From BJHL01 sp040378885 (GTDB lineage Bacteria > Planctomycetota > Phycisphaerae > Phycisphaerales > UBA1924), in contig JBKDAN010000003.1 in assembly GCA_046316615.1 (NCBI GenBank), positions 1 through 64,000 on the forward strand: a DNA stretch of 64,000 nt, in the 5' to 3' direction. The translations under genes were made by a program, and so were the position numbers. Under the pieces are notes generated by a model. It saw only the letters and a list, made by a program, of their open reading frames with translations, was not told where the DNA came from and did no database searches. Numbering within the stretch: the stretch's first letter is position 1; each line of letters opens with the position of its first letter. This document shows, piece after piece, positions 26,801 to 35,437 of the stretch.

Positions 26801-26937
26801 CTGCTCGCATCAAACCCGCTCGCGCTGGGGTTGGGCGTCTCATACGTCTTGCTGGCAGCCCACGCACTTTGCCACGTGGGCTCAATGCGGTTGGCAAACG
26901 CTGCGTCATACCGAAACTGCGGAACATCGTTAGACAT
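23848..26937 (-). CDS. leuS: Leucyl-tRNA synthetase LeuS
   Basis: LeuS charges tRNA-Leu. The 1029-residue protein shows the class I motifs: PYPSGAGLHIGHPEGY (HIGH at about 64-67) and TKMSKRYKNVINPDD (KMSKR near 797). It has the PMGWDAFGLPAEQYAIQTGV segment and a complete editing domain with TTRPDTLFGATYMVVAPEH and a late VPAHDERDFAFA. It is longer than E. coli LeuS (860). The extra length includes a charged insertion near 165-215 (NEGKPSAGSGRARSISELVD) and a second insertion in the editing-domain region (about 500-560). A 273-base gap precedes it. Confidence 0.98.
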   Translation of the reverse strand: MSNDVPQFRYDAAFANRIEPTWQSAWAASKTYETPNPSASGFDASRPRFYCLDMFPYPSGAGLHIGHPEGYTATDIICRYKRMTGHNVLHPMGWDAFGLPAEQYAIQTGVHPAITTRKAIDNFRRQLQRFGFSYDWSREFGTIDDEYYKWTQWIFLKLYGAWFEERANEGKPSAGSGRARSISELVDEFARGVRAVRFNPRADEVSEAERARDLGAWSSIDAATQRRIVDSYRLAYRSETTVNWCPKLGTVLANDEVIDGKSERGGFPVLRKPMKQWMFRITAYADRLIDQLDELDWPGSTKAMQREWIGRSEGAEIEFQLHVETKAAVVELQKPLKVFTTRPDTLFGATYMVVAPEHELCSAIINTPGSADEATRAKLAEYVKWARNRSDVERQESKEKTGAFTGVYAINPATGNQIPVWTADYVMMGYGTGAIMAVPAHDERDFAFAVKFGLEIKAVVTPIPSQSDKDIALDFHFEGISISRAQFDAFVEPGMTSVMSDRISAIFTPSAAQAQRLAHHLSNSKMSARCGEYVLPYESDGDVIASSNADVSLNGLPTAEAKQKIITWLESRKIGKRRVNYKLRDWTFSRQRYWGEPFPIVYDAAGNAYPVGEKTLPVKLPELADYAPVESDDPQPLLAKAKDWMHTTAGEAGVDPALLAANTPVTRETNTMPGSAGSSWYAIRYCDPRNAQAMVGSQAEQYWMGGAAQGVDLYLGGSEHAVGHLLYSRFWQNALHDLGIVSCKEPFRKLFHQGLITSFAYQRSDKSIVPVDEVKEVSEGEYVEVATGAKVTPIITKMSKRYKNVINPDDVIAEFGADTCRLYEMYMGPLDASKPWNPRDISGCYRFLQRAWRLCVNEQTGELKATTEASTGLEKQLHRLIAKVGGDIERLAFNTAIAAMMEFVNGATSADKGQGSLTRDQVARFAQVLAPFVPHFAEELWSRVASGSVVTQTWPTIDPKMLVDDEIEVPISVNGKVKTRIMVPSAQAKDAKALEAFAMAHAEVVATIAGKSVKKVIAVPGKMVNLVVG

Positions 26938-27042
26938 AGAAGATTCCCGGCAAGCAACCAGACCAACCCGACCCGTTCAATCAACCGCCCCGTACGTTCC
27001 CCGCGACCTCACTCCGCCTCTTTATTTGTTCGTCACTTCACG

Positions 27043-27068
27043 AAAAAAGGCCCCGCCGAGCGGAGCCT
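27043..27068 (-). terminator. Rho-independent terminator downstream of folC
   Basis: On the minus strand AGGCTCCGC-TCG-GCGGGGCCT folds into a nine-pair stem with one G-T type mismatch and is followed directly by six T residues. It sits 143 bases past the folC stop and ends that transcript before leuS. The rest of the 273-base gap between leuS and folC holds no gene that I can support. Confidence 0.85.
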
Positions 27069-27210
27069 GCTGATACAACATCACCAGTTCGCGCGCGGCT
27101 ACAGCCTATCGATCCGCATAAGCAGCGAGCGAGGCACCTCGAACCTCAAGCATGTGGTGCGAGCGCGATTCATCGCCCGAGTATACGCCAAGTGCTGCCG
27201 AACATGGGCA

Positions 27211-28602
27211 TCACTGCCGCACGGCCCGCTGCTTTTCAAGGAAAAGCCGCTTGGCTTCGCCTGCGACCGCGAATGAGCCGGTGACGAGAATCAGGTCTGT
27301 CGTCATGAGTCGCCGTGCGGCCGCGTTAATGGCGTCGCGCACGTTGGCTTCAACCTGCGCCTGTCGACCGATCTGATCCTGATACCGCTTCGCAAGGAGT
27401 TTGGGCTCCATCGCACGTGCGTTGCCCGTCGCCTTCGTAAAGACGACCTTGTCCGCGCCGCTCGAAAGCGCCGCCAGCATGGCGTCCACTTCCTTGTCGC
27501 TCGCACAACCAAACACAACCCACAGCGAGTCGTACTTCACCGATTGACGCAGAGCCTTGATCGTCTCGCGCAGACTTTCGGGGTTGTGGGCCCCATCGAC
27601 CATGATGCGAGGCTCTTTGTACACCAGTTCCAGTCGGCCCGCGTTGGACGTATTCGCCAGACCCGCGGTGATCCGCTCCGGCGCCAGCGAGCAGCCTTGT
27701 CGTACAAGCTCGTCCGCGATCGAAAGCACCAGTCCGCAGTTCCACGCCTGATGCTCGCCCTTGAGGGGAACAGTCACGTGCTCAAGGTGCAGCGACTGGC
27801 CCTTGAAGTTCACTTTGTGGTGCGGGCCAATCTCCGGGCTGGCTTCCAGCCGCAACGAAAAATCGTTCCCGACGCCCAGGACAGTCATGGGCGCCTGCAC
27901 GCGTTCTGCTGCCGCGCGGAACACTTCCATCACGCTGTCAGTCTGCTGAGGAAGCACGATCGCCGGCGCGCCGGGCTTGATGATGCCCGCCTTGTGCGTG
28001 GCGATCTCTTCCAGCGTGCGCCCGAGGAACTGGCGATGTTCTCCCTGAATCGCCGTGATCACGCTCACTCGCGGCGTGATGATGTTGGTCGCATCAAGCA
28101 GGCCGCCCATGCCCGTTTCGATGATGCCATAGTCCACCGCTTGCTCAGCGAAGTGCAGAAACGCAAGCGCGGTGACGATCTCAAAGTACGTACACGACCC
28201 CAGCGAGCTCGGCACGTTATCTGCGGCGCGCAGTACGCGTGCAAGTGAATCGCAGAATTCACTCTGATCGATCCACGAGCCGTTCACTTGCACACGCTCG
28301 CGCAGCTCGACCATGTGCGGGCTGGTGTACAGGCCGATCGCGCAGCCGCAGCCCTGCAGCATGGCGGCTGTCATCTGACACACGCTGCCCTTGCCTTTGC
28401 TGCCAGCCACATGAATGACCGCGAGACTGTCCTGCGGATCATCAAGCTGCGTCATGAGCGACCGCATGCGATCCAGTTCGAAAGCCTGCGACAGATGCGC
28501 GATGTCACCGCTTGCCTGCCGCGAGGTCTCGACATTGAGCCGCGAATCCAAGGCCGCATACGCCTCGGCAACACTCGCGAACTTGTATGACACGGCGGAC
28601 AT
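27211..28602 (-). CDS. folC: Folylpolyglutamate synthase/dihydrofolate synthase FolC
   Basis: FolC adds glutamate to dihydropteroate and to folates. The 463-residue protein has the Mur-ligase fold: the P-loop VAGSKGKGSVCQMTAAMLQ near residue 68, the ETGMGGLLDATN motif, a GEHRQFLGRTLEEIATHKAG segment, and the C-terminal domain with MVDGAHNPESLRETIKAL. The P-loop reads GSKGKGS rather than the more common GTNGKGS. It is probably the last gene of the pdxJ-DinB-acetyltransferase-folC run; the gap from the acetyltransferase is 82 bases. Confidence 0.95.
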   Translation of the reverse strand: MSAVSYKFASVAEAYAALDSRLNVETSRQASGDIAHLSQAFELDRMRSLMTQLDDPQDSLAVIHVAGSKGKGSVCQMTAAMLQGCGCAIGLYTSPHMVELRERVQVNGSWIDQSEFCDSLARVLRAADNVPSSLGSCTYFEIVTALAFLHFAEQAVDYGIIETGMGGLLDATNIITPRVSVITAIQGEHRQFLGRTLEEIATHKAGIIKPGAPAIVLPQQTDSVMEVFRAAAERVQAPMTVLGVGNDFSLRLEASPEIGPHHKVNFKGQSLHLEHVTVPLKGEHQAWNCGLVLSIADELVRQGCSLAPERITAGLANTSNAGRLELVYKEPRIMVDGAHNPESLRETIKALRQSVKYDSLWVVFGCASDKEVDAMLAALSSGADKVVFTKATGNARAMEPKLLAKRYQDQIGRQAQVEANVRDAINAAARRLMTTDLILVTGSFAVAGEAKRLFLEKQRAVRQ

Positions 28603-28684
28603 CGCTACATCATAGCGAAAAGCGCGCGGATCGCTACATAATTTGCACGCCTCGTCGAGTCTTTACGATGCAGTGTGTTTGCGC

Positions 28685-29236
28685 TCAAATCGGCTTGACA
28701 AACATGCCCATGATCAAGTCATCAAGATACTGATCACCGACATGCATGTACTTGCTCCGCCGGCCTTCTTCCACAAAGCCGTGCTTTCGGTACAGCGCAA
28801 CTGCGCGAGCATTGTCCGCAAATACCTGCAGCTCCACGCGGGCGATCAACGGATGCTGCGCCGCCCACGCCAGAGCCGCGCGCAGCATCGCGTCTCCCAA
28901 ACCTACGCCGCGAAAGTCCTTGCGAACTTCCATTCCCAGTTTTGCAACATGGGCGATACGCCGGAAGTTCTTCGTGCCCAGCGTCAGATCTGCAATGACA
29001 TCCGTGTCGGCTTCGCCGCAGCGTGCAAGCAGTCGTAGTTCGTTCGGATCTTCGGCCCCTATGTCGCGCAACATCGCCGCTGCGCGAGCGTCTATGTCTT
29101 GCGGCTCCAGCAGCGTATACGCCTGTTCACTCGCTATATCACGCAGCAGGTGCAGTATCCCAGGGCCATCGCGGTGTTGCACTTCTCGCACAACAACGCG
29201 TCGCCCATCGCGCAATGTCACGTGCTCATGCACCAT
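28685..29236 (-). CDS. GNAT-family N-acetyltransferase
   Basis: A 183-residue acetyltransferase with the GNAT core. A KLGMEVRKDFRGVGLGDAML segment carries the acetyl-CoA pyrophosphate-binding R/Q-x-x-G-x-G/A motif (RGVGLG), followed by LIARVELQVFADNARAVALY and RKHGFVEEGRRSKYMHVGDQ. The last motif resembles RimJ/RimL-like and PhnO-like members. Substrate cannot be told. The stop and the neighbouring DinB gene's stop codon are two bases apart in a compact operon. Confidence 0.85.
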   Translation of the reverse strand: MVHEHVTLRDGRRVVVREVQHRDGPGILHLLRDIASEQAYTLLEPQDIDARAAAMLRDIGAEDPNELRLLARCGEADTDVIADLTLGTKNFRRIAHVAKLGMEVRKDFRGVGLGDAMLRAALAWAAQHPLIARVELQVFADNARAVALYRKHGFVEEGRRSKYMHVGDQYLDDLIMGMFVKPI

Positions 29237-29238
29237 GT

Positions 29239-29727
29239 TCAGCCGTTCCGTCGTGTGAACGCGATGTGATCCGTGCTCGCACGCTGCCCGCCCAGCTCAT
29301 GCACGATTCTCGCCACCTGCCCACGGTGATACGTCGAGTGATTGAACACATGGGTCAGTACATCGCCGATCTTGCTCACGAACTTCGAGCCGTCGCTGGC
29401 GGTATAGCGAAGCTCATTGCTCAAGTCACTCTCACGAAGTCCCGCCAGAAACTCACGCCACAGGCTGTCCACCTCGGCGCCCTGAGCCCGGGTGTGTGCC
29501 GCGTCCCACGCGGGGAACCAATCCTTCGGATTCTCATGCGGCGTGCCACGAATGCGCAGCAGCCAGATTCGCCGAGCGATGATGTTGTGCGGAATGAGTC
29601 CGCACACGCGCGTGTATTTGTCCCCGCTGCGATGCGACGCCGGAATCGTGTCGAGCGACGCAAGCGTCCGCTCATTTGCCCACGTTTCGTACGCCAGCAT
29701 CTGCTGGGCATGTGCAATCAGATTCAT
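29239..29727 (-). CDS. DinB-family metal-dependent protein
   Basis: A 162-residue four-helix-bundle protein of the DinB/YfiT family. The three-His metal site appears as His near residue 47 (LIPHNIIARRIW) plus the paired histidines in LTHVFNHSTYHRGQVARIVH. The typical N-terminus MLAYETWANERTLASLD is present. Members act in thiol-dependent transfers or are uncharacterised. It lies between pdxJ and an acetyltransferase gene with gaps of 15 and 2 bases, so all three are probably one transcript. Confidence 0.88.
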   Translation of the reverse strand: MNLIAHAQQMLAYETWANERTLASLDTIPASHRSGDKYTRVCGLIPHNIIARRIWLLRIRGTPHENPKDWFPAWDAAHTRAQGAEVDSLWREFLAGLRESDLSNELRYTASDGSKFVSKIGDVLTHVFNHSTYHRGQVARIVHELGGQRASTDHIAFTRRNG

Positions 29728-29742
29728 CGCAGCTCCTTAAAT

Positions 29743-30534
29743 TCAGTCGCGGCCGATGACCTCAATCACTTCCGCGCTCACACTGGTCTCCATCGCCCGC
29801 AGCATGTCGCTGGTTGCCTGCCGCAAACCCGTAAACACGCTCCGACTGATGATCGCATGCCCGATGTGCAGCTCAACCACGCCAGGCAGCGCGGCGATCG
29901 GTCCCACATTGTGATAGTTCAGCGCGTGCCCGGCATTAAAGCGCATGCCGCGATCGACAATCGCAAGCCCGGCGTGCAGCACCTTTGTCAGCGACTCACG
30001 AAGCATGGGTTCCCGAAAGTCCCCACCGGTTGCCGCGAAGACATCGGCATACGGCCCTGTATGCACTTCGCACACGTCAAAGCCCGCCTGCAGGCACGCT
30101 TCGATCTGCCGCTCTTCCGCATCGATGAACGCGCTGACCTGCGCTCCCGCATCACGCAGGCGCCGCACGACATCACGCATGCGATCAAGCTGACCCGCCA
30201 CATCAAGCCCGCCCTCGGTCGTCACTTCGTTACGGCCTTCCGGCACCAGCATCGCGCTCTGCGGCTTCACGTCACGGGCGATCGAGATCATCTCATCCGT
30301 CGCCGCCATCTCAAGATTGAACTTCACCCGGGTCAACTCGCGAATCACACGCACGTCGCGATCCATCACATGCCGACGATCTTCGCGGAGATGCACCGTC
30401 ACGCCCTGCGCCCCCGCAATCTCTACCTCTTGCACCGCGCGAGCAATATCGGGTTCGCCATACGTCGCGCTCTTGCGATACCGCGCCTGCCGCAGCGTCG
30501 CGATGTGATCGATGTTGACGGACAAAAGTGCCAT
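29743..30534 (-). CDS. pdxJ: Pyridoxine 5'-phosphate synthase PdxJ
   Basis: PdxJ condenses 1-deoxyxylulose 5-phosphate with 3-amino-2-oxopropyl phosphate to make pyridoxine phosphate. The 263-residue TIM-barrel protein starts with LSVNIDHIATLRQARY, followed by the loop VTVHLREDRRHVMDRDV, the FNLEMA strand with its Glu, LVPEGRNEVTTEGGLDV, and the C-terminal AGHALNYHNVGP and LHIGHAIISRSVF motifs. ATG 30534 begins the conserved sequence; the frame runs on upstream into repeat DNA and should not be included. It probably leads an operon with the DinB, acetyltransferase and folC genes. Confidence 0.96.
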   Translation of the reverse strand: MALLSVNIDHIATLRQARYRKSATYGEPDIARAVQEVEIAGAQGVTVHLREDRRHVMDRDVRVIRELTRVKFNLEMAATDEMISIARDVKPQSAMLVPEGRNEVTTEGGLDVAGQLDRMRDVVRRLRDAGAQVSAFIDAEERQIEACLQAGFDVCEVHTGPYADVFAATGGDFREPMLRESLTKVLHAGLAIVDRGMRFNAGHALNYHNVGPIAALPGVVELHIGHAIISRSVFTGLRQATSDMLRAMETSVSAEVIEVIGRD

Positions 30535-30549
30535 GGGGAATGGTAGAGG

Positions 30550-30591
30550 AGAGCGGAGGGCAGAGAACGGAGAGCAGAGAAGTGAAGAATG
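30550..30591. repeat. Degenerate 7-base repeat array, inverted arm
   Basis: Six units in strict 7-base phase (AGAGCGG, AGGGCAG, AGAACGG, AGAGCAG, AGAAGTG, AAGAATG). AGAACGG is the exact reverse complement of CCGTTCT, the core of the array at 30663-30774, so the two arrays face each other across 71 bases. It lies 15 bases upstream of the pdxJ start codon. Confidence 0.85.
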
Positions 30592-30659
30592 AACGGAGAC
30601 AAGCAAAACGCTGGATGTCGTGTGCACCCCCCAAGTGCGCCACCCGCGTTCAATCTCGC

Positions 30660-30774
<115 letters not shown>

Positions 30775-30792
30775 CTCCCTCTACGCTCCCCC

Positions 30793-32049
30793 ATGCGTTT
30801 GCTTCTCCTGCCCGTGGGCTCGCACGGCGACATCCATCCTTCGATCGCAATCGCGCATGAACTCGCCAAGCAGGGGCACGAAGGCATCATTGCAACCAAT
30901 CCGTACTACGAAAAACTCATTCGCGGCGAAGGCCTTCCCTTCGAGCCGCTCGGCGAGCATCTGGAAATTGCCCAAGCCGCCCAAACCCCCGGTGCGATGG
31001 ACGAGCGCCTTGGCTCACTCAAGCTCATGCGACGGCTGATCATCCCCGCGATTCCCGCTGCAACCAAGCAGTTGCTGGAAATCGCGACGCGACTGAAGCC
31101 CGACGCCATGCTCATGCATCCGCTGTCTCTCGGCGCGCCCAGTGTGTGCGAGAAGCTCAGCATCCCCTACGCATGCTCCAACCTCGCGCCCATCGGTTGG
31201 ATGAACCCCGTTGATCGTCCCATCTTCAATTCGTGGGAAAAGGACGAACCGCCGCTCTGGATGTCTCGCGCCCAAATCGCGCTGGGCCGTCTCATCATGA
31301 GCTTCCTGCTCGACGGCCCGCTCAATCGCTTGCGTCGCGACATGGGCCTGCGACCCCAGCGTGGTCACTTCATCCAGCTATGCCAAGGCGGCGTGACCAA
31401 CATCGGCTTGTGGTCCCGTCACTTCCGTGATGCCATCCCTGGCGACCCGCCCACGGGCGTCATCTGCGGGTTCCCTTGGTTCGATCGCGTGCGAGCTCAC
31501 GACGCCGAGCAGGATCGCCTGCAAGCGTTCCTGCGTGATGGCGAACCGCCCATCATCTTTTCGCTCGGTACCGCCGCTGTACACGTCGCTGGTCGGTTCT
31601 ACGAAGCCGCTGCACAGGCATGCACGCTACTCAAACGTCGCGGCCTGCTGCTCACCGCAAAGCCCGAGTACGCCCCGCGCACGCTGCCTCCAGGTGTTGC
31701 GAGTTTCAACTACGCGCCGTACTCGCAGGTCTTCCCGCAATGCGCCGCCATTGTGCATCACGGCGGCATCGGCACAACGGCACAAAGCTTGCGCGCCGGT
31801 CGTCCCATCCTCGTGACTCCCATGAGCCACGATCAGTTCGACAACGCCGCTCGCATCAAACGACTGGGTGCGGGCCTGCGTCTTCGCCACGCGAGCGTCA
31901 CGCCAGATCGATTGGTCGAGCGCTTGCGCCGCCTGCTCGATGAGCCATCGTTCGCAAACCGCGCGCGCGAACTCGCCCCGCGGGTCGCGCAAGACGATGG
32001 CGCCGTGGTCGCCTCCCGAGCCTTGATCAAGGCTTTCGCAAAGGCGTAG
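30793..32049 (+). CDS. UDP-glycosyltransferase (GT1/MGT type)
   Basis: A 418-residue GT-B enzyme like the sterol- and macrolide-glycosyltransferases. It begins MRLLLLPVGSHGDIHPSIAI (the G-H--P motif) and carries the C-terminal nucleotide-sugar signature with IVHHGGIGTTAQSLRAGRPI, then LVTPMSHDQFDNAARIKRLG. The acceptor is unknown; family members act on lipids or small hydrophobic molecules. ATG 30793 is the natural start because the upstream frame runs through the TTCTCCG array. It is divergent from pdxJ across the repeat region and converges on lysS with 27 bases between the stops. Confidence 0.88.
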   Translation: MRLLLLPVGSHGDIHPSIAIAHELAKQGHEGIIATNPYYEKLIRGEGLPFEPLGEHLEIAQAAQTPGAMDERLGSLKLMRRLIIPAIPAATKQLLEIATRLKPDAMLMHPLSLGAPSVCEKLSIPYACSNLAPIGWMNPVDRPIFNSWEKDEPPLWMSRAQIALGRLIMSFLLDGPLNRLRRDMGLRPQRGHFIQLCQGGVTNIGLWSRHFRDAIPGDPPTGVICGFPWFDRVRAHDAEQDRLQAFLRDGEPPIIFSLGTAAVHVAGRFYEAAAQACTLLKRRGLLLTAKPEYAPRTLPPGVASFNYAPYSQVFPQCAAIVHHGGIGTTAQSLRAGRPILVTPMSHDQFDNAARIKRLGAGLRLRHASVTPDRLVERLRRLLDEPSFANRARELAPRVAQDDGAVVASRALIKAFAKA

Positions 32050-32076
32050 CGCACGCGAGTGATCTTTCGAACTGCT

Positions 32077-33654
32077 TCACTCAGGCCGCATCAGCGGGAA
32101 GAGCACCACGTCACGAATGGTCCGCTGGTTCGTCAGCAGCATCGTCAGCCGATCAATCCCCAGACCCATGCCGCCCGCGGGAGGCATGCCCACGCGCAGG
32201 GCACGCAGGAAGTCATGGTCCATCGTGCGATACGTGTTCTCTTCCGCGTTCTTGTCCGCGTCAATGCCCGTGAGCTGCTCGCGGAACTTGGCTTCCTGAA
32301 TGTCAGGATCATTCAGCTCGGTGTAGTGCGGCGCAATCTCCATGCCCGCGATGAACAGGTCCGCACGATCCGCCAGCATCGGGTTGTCGCGCTTGGGCCG
32401 CGTGAGCGGACTGATCGCCGCCGGATAATCGGTGATGAACGTCGGCGAGCTGTGATCGAGTTGTGCCTCGCCGCCGCGTTCCTTGTCTTCGAACAACTCA
32501 TTGACCGCGAGGATCGGGTCCATGTTGTCAATCGCTGCCGCGTGCTTGGGCATGCGTTGCTTCAGTGTCGCCTTCACTTTCGCGGTGTCCAACATCGAGA
32601 AGCCCCACGCCTTCTCAAACAGTTCCGCGTACGTCCGCCGTGCGAACGGCTTGCTGTAGTTGATCGACAATTCACCAAACGGCAGCACCGCGTCGCCCTC
32701 AGCGCCCGCAAGCGCCTTCGCGCACGTGCGAATCAAGCTCTCGGTCATCTCCATCACTGTTTCTACATCGCCAAAGGCGTGATACGCCTCGAGCATCGTG
32801 AACTCAGGATTATGCTGCTTATCCAAGCCTTCGTTGCGGAAGTTGCGATTGACTTCAAACACCTTCGGGAAGCCGCCCACCAGCAAGCGCTTCAGGTACA
32901 GCTCCGGCGCGATGCGCATGAACAGGTTGATATCCAGCGCGTTCATCTTCGTGACAAACGGCCGCGCCGCCGCACCGCCCGCGAGCGATTGCAGCATGGG
33001 CGTTTCCACTTCCATGTACCCCCGGCTCTGCATGAAGGTCCGCACCGTCGCCACAATCTGGCTGCGCTGCTCGAACACCTTCGCCGTTTCCGGGTTCACC
33101 CACAGGTCCACGTAGCGCTGGCGATAGCGCAGCTCCACGTCGCTCAAACCCGCATGCTTCTCAGGCGGCGGCACCATGCACTTGGCGCCGGGCTCAACCT
33201 TCGTCGCCCAGACCGTGATCTCCCCCGTCTTCGTGCGCATCAGGCGGCCTTCCACCACGACCACATCGCCCAGGTCCACAAGCTTCGCAAAGCTGAATGA
33301 CGTCGCATCACAGTCGCGCTGCGACACCGCCACTTGAATGTCGCCGCTTATGTCGCGCACGTTCATCCAGATCAGCTTGCCACCGTCGCGCAGCAGCATC
33401 ACGCGCCCCGCGACCTTCGCGACCGGACGCTTATCCACAAAGCCCGGCGTCTTGCCGTTGGCCTGCTGGTCCTTGTCCGCAGTCTCGTCGTACATGCCCC
33501 GAGCCTGCGACGCATGCACGATCCCATCCGTCTTGGACCCGTAAGGCTGCAACCCCAGCGCAACCACCGCTTCACGGTTTTTCCCGCGCTGCGCGATAAG
33601 TTCCGACACCGGCGTCTGAGGCGTACCCGAGGCATTCACAGGATCAGTGGTCAT
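32077..33654 (-). CDS. lysS: Lysyl-tRNA synthetase LysS (class II)
   Basis: LysS charges tRNA-Lys; a tRNA-Lys gene is present in this window at 41.4 kb. The 525-residue protein has an OB-fold anticodon domain (VAGRVMLLRDGGKLIWMNVR) and the class II motifs: FRNEGLDKQHNPEFTMLEAY (motif 2) and GMGLGIDRLTMLLTNQRTIR (motif 3). An HVLFPLMRPE-like end is present as VVLFPLMRPE. It is slightly longer than usual because of an N-terminal extension that includes ETADKDQQANGKTPGFVDKR. ATG 33654 is preferred over an in-frame upstream start. Confidence 0.98.
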   Translation of the reverse strand: MTTDPVNASGTPQTPVSELIAQRGKNREAVVALGLQPYGSKTDGIVHASQARGMYDETADKDQQANGKTPGFVDKRPVAKVAGRVMLLRDGGKLIWMNVRDISGDIQVAVSQRDCDATSFSFAKLVDLGDVVVVEGRLMRTKTGEITVWATKVEPGAKCMVPPPEKHAGLSDVELRYRQRYVDLWVNPETAKVFEQRSQIVATVRTFMQSRGYMEVETPMLQSLAGGAAARPFVTKMNALDINLFMRIAPELYLKRLLVGGFPKVFEVNRNFRNEGLDKQHNPEFTMLEAYHAFGDVETVMEMTESLIRTCAKALAGAEGDAVLPFGELSINYSKPFARRTYAELFEKAWGFSMLDTAKVKATLKQRMPKHAAAIDNMDPILAVNELFEDKERGGEAQLDHSSPTFITDYPAAISPLTRPKRDNPMLADRADLFIAGMEIAPHYTELNDPDIQEAKFREQLTGIDADKNAEENTYRTMDHDFLRALRVGMPPAGGMGLGIDRLTMLLTNQRTIRDVVLFPLMRPE

Positions 33655-33765
33655 ACAGACGCACGATAGGTTTGACGCCGGAGATTCGGCATGACTTCCC
33701 GTCCGATTGGCGTCTTTCGTGCCCCCGTGCATTTCCCTCAACCCTCAGCTACCCTGCACCCAGCC

Positions 33766-33838
33766 GGGCGAGTAGCTCAGCGGCTAGAGCATCCGCCTTA
33801 CACGCGGAGGGTCCAGGGTTCGAATCCCTGCTTGCCCA
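33766..33838 (+). tRNA. tRNA-Val (anticodon TAC)
   Basis: A full cloverleaf can be drawn. The acceptor stem GGGCGAG pairs with CTTGCCC, the D arm contains GTAGCTCAGCGGCTAGAGC, and the anticodon stem TCCGC/GCGGA encloses CTTACAC, giving anticodon TAC. The T arm is CCAGGGTTCGAATCCCTG-like. CCA is not encoded after the discriminator A. It stands alone between lysS and waaA. Confidence 0.97.
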
Positions 33839-33905
33839 TTCAGGACAGGATTTGAGCGCACGCTATCAGGCAATAGTGGAGCGACAGACAGGCATTGCAT
33901 CTCAG

Positions 33906-33940
33906 CCCAATGCCCAATCCCTACTGCCTCATCCCTAGCG
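33906..33940. repeat. Five-unit degenerate 7-base repeat (CCCAATG type)
   Basis: CCCAATG, CCCAATC, CCTACTG, CCTCATC and CCTAGCG follow each other in 7-base phase, just upstream of the waaA start. The same motif occurs at 45004-45037. It lies in the 112-base gap after the tRNA-Val gene. Confidence 0.75.
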
Positions 33941-33950
33941 TTTCGTGCCC

Positions 33951-35168
33951 ATGTCGCTCCTCGACCTCCTCTACATCCCCCTCGCACTAGTCACCGCACC
34001 GTTCTGGGCCCTCAGAAAGCGCGGCGGCTGGGCTGGTCGATTCGGAAAGGGCGAAACGCTTCCCGCCAAACAGCCCGGCAAGCCTCGCGTCATGCTGCAC
34101 GCCGTGTCAGTGGGGGAGGTCTCCGCCCTCCGCGCCCTCGTGCCGCTTCTGACGAAGGAAGCCGAGGTCGTCATCACCACCACCACCGACACCGGCCTCG
34201 CTCGCGCCCGCGAGTTGTTCGCCAGCACATGTCGCGTTGAGCGCTACCCGCTGGATTTCTCGTGGAGCGTGCAGAGGTTCCTCGATCGCATCGCTCCCGA
34301 CGTCGTCGCACTGGTCGAGCTGGAAATCTGGCCCCAATTCGTCGACGCCTGCGCAGATCGCGGCATTCCCGTCTGCATCATCAATGGCAGGCTGAGCGCA
34401 CGCAGTTTCAAAGGCTACCAGAAGATCGCAGGCTTCTTCGGCAAACGCCTGCGCAAGCTCGCCTTCGCCGCTGTGCAAGACGCCGACTACGCCCAGCGAT
34501 TCGAAGCCCTCGGCCTTCCCGCCGACAAGTGCCTCATCGTCGGCACCATGAAGTGGGACGGCGCGGGCCTGGTCGACGACGTGCCTGGCGCCGCCGAACT
34601 CGCGCAGCAACTCGGCATCGACCGCAGCAAACCGCTCATCGTCGCAGGCAGCACCGCGGAAGATGAAGAAGCGCTGCTCGTCAGCGCCGTGCCCCCCGGC
34701 GCCCAACTGCTCTGCGCCCCCCGCAAGCCCGAACACTTCGAGGTCGCAGCGCGCGCCATGCCCGGCTGTGTCCGCCGATCCAACGTCGCCGGCAACTCCG
34801 CAAAGGGCCTGTTCCTCCTCGACACCATCGGCGAACTTCGCAAGGCCTACAGCCTCGCCGACGTGGTTGTGGTGGGCCGAAGCTTCGGCTCCTTATATGG
34901 AAGCGATCCCATCGAGCCTATCGCGCTGGGCAAGCCGACCATCATCGGTCCCGCCACGAGCGACTTCGCGCAAAACGTGCGCGATCTCGTCGGTTCGGGG
35001 GGGCTCCTCCAAGTTTCACGTGAACAACTTGGGGACACCCTGTCGCAACTCCTGGCCGATCCCGCCCGCCGACGAGCCGTCGCCGAGGCCGGCCGAGGTG
35101 TCATTCGCGAGCGACAAGGGGCTTCCGCCCGCCACGCGGAGTTGATTTTGACGCTCGTCCCTCGATAG
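33951..35168 (+). CDS. waaA: 3-deoxy-D-manno-octulosonic acid (Kdo) transferase WaaA
   Basis: WaaA adds Kdo to lipid A precursor at the inner membrane. The 405-residue GT-B enzyme has an N-terminal membrane anchor (LLDLLYIPLALVTAPFWALR), the HAVSVGEVSALRALVPLL motif with the catalytic Glu, TTTTDTGLARARELF, and VALVELEIWPQFVDACADRG. Its C-terminal domain has ADVVVVGRSFGSLYGSDPIE followed by ALGKPTIIGP. In most relatives the last loop reads GG--NPLEP; here GSDPIEP. Its presence indicates that the organism makes Kdo-containing lipopolysaccharide. ATG 33951 follows a 7-base repeat array. Confidence 0.93.
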   Translation: MSLLDLLYIPLALVTAPFWALRKRGGWAGRFGKGETLPAKQPGKPRVMLHAVSVGEVSALRALVPLLTKEAEVVITTTTDTGLARARELFASTCRVERYPLDFSWSVQRFLDRIAPDVVALVELEIWPQFVDACADRGIPVCIINGRLSARSFKGYQKIAGFFGKRLRKLAFAAVQDADYAQRFEALGLPADKCLIVGTMKWDGAGLVDDVPGAAELAQQLGIDRSKPLIVAGSTAEDEEALLVSAVPPGAQLLCAPRKPEHFEVAARAMPGCVRRSNVAGNSAKGLFLLDTIGELRKAYSLADVVVVGRSFGSLYGSDPIEPIALGKPTIIGPATSDFAQNVRDLVGSGGLLQVSREQLGDTLSQLLADPARRRAVAEAGRGVIRERQGASARHAELILTLVPR

Positions 35169-35278
35169 AGCTCTGTTTGGTATTGCTTCGCACCCCTGAG
35201 AAATTTGGGGCAGGCCGGACGAATCCCGACTTGTGCGTATAGTCACTTTCGGAGAAGATAGGAACAGGATGAAGCGGG

Positions 35279-35305
35279 GCCCGTAAGCTTTATGAGCTAG
35301 CGGGC
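35279..35305 (+). other. Stem-loop in the leader of the subtilase gene
   Basis: GCCCG and CGGGC pair around an inner AGCT/AGCT helix with a TTATG-type loop, 133 bases before the start codon. The 269-base gap contains no gene. There is no T run, so it is not a terminator; it may be a leader structure affecting mRNA stability. I could not match it to a riboswitch class. Confidence 0.35.
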
Positions 35306-35437
35306 AAGCAGCGGATGCATCGTGTGCGCGCGTGGAGACACCGCAAGCACTCAGTCCCGTCGCCCCGTTCCAGCCAACTGTGTTTGTTGTGTAGCAGTGA
35401 CCCCGTTCAGAGAATGGGGCGAGATTGGAGTCTTCGT

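Noticed and set aside
35169..35437. Riboswitch in the subtilase leader
   Set aside because: One stem-loop is visible, but no conserved core of a class I know (cyclic di-GMP, cobalamin, SAM) could be aligned.
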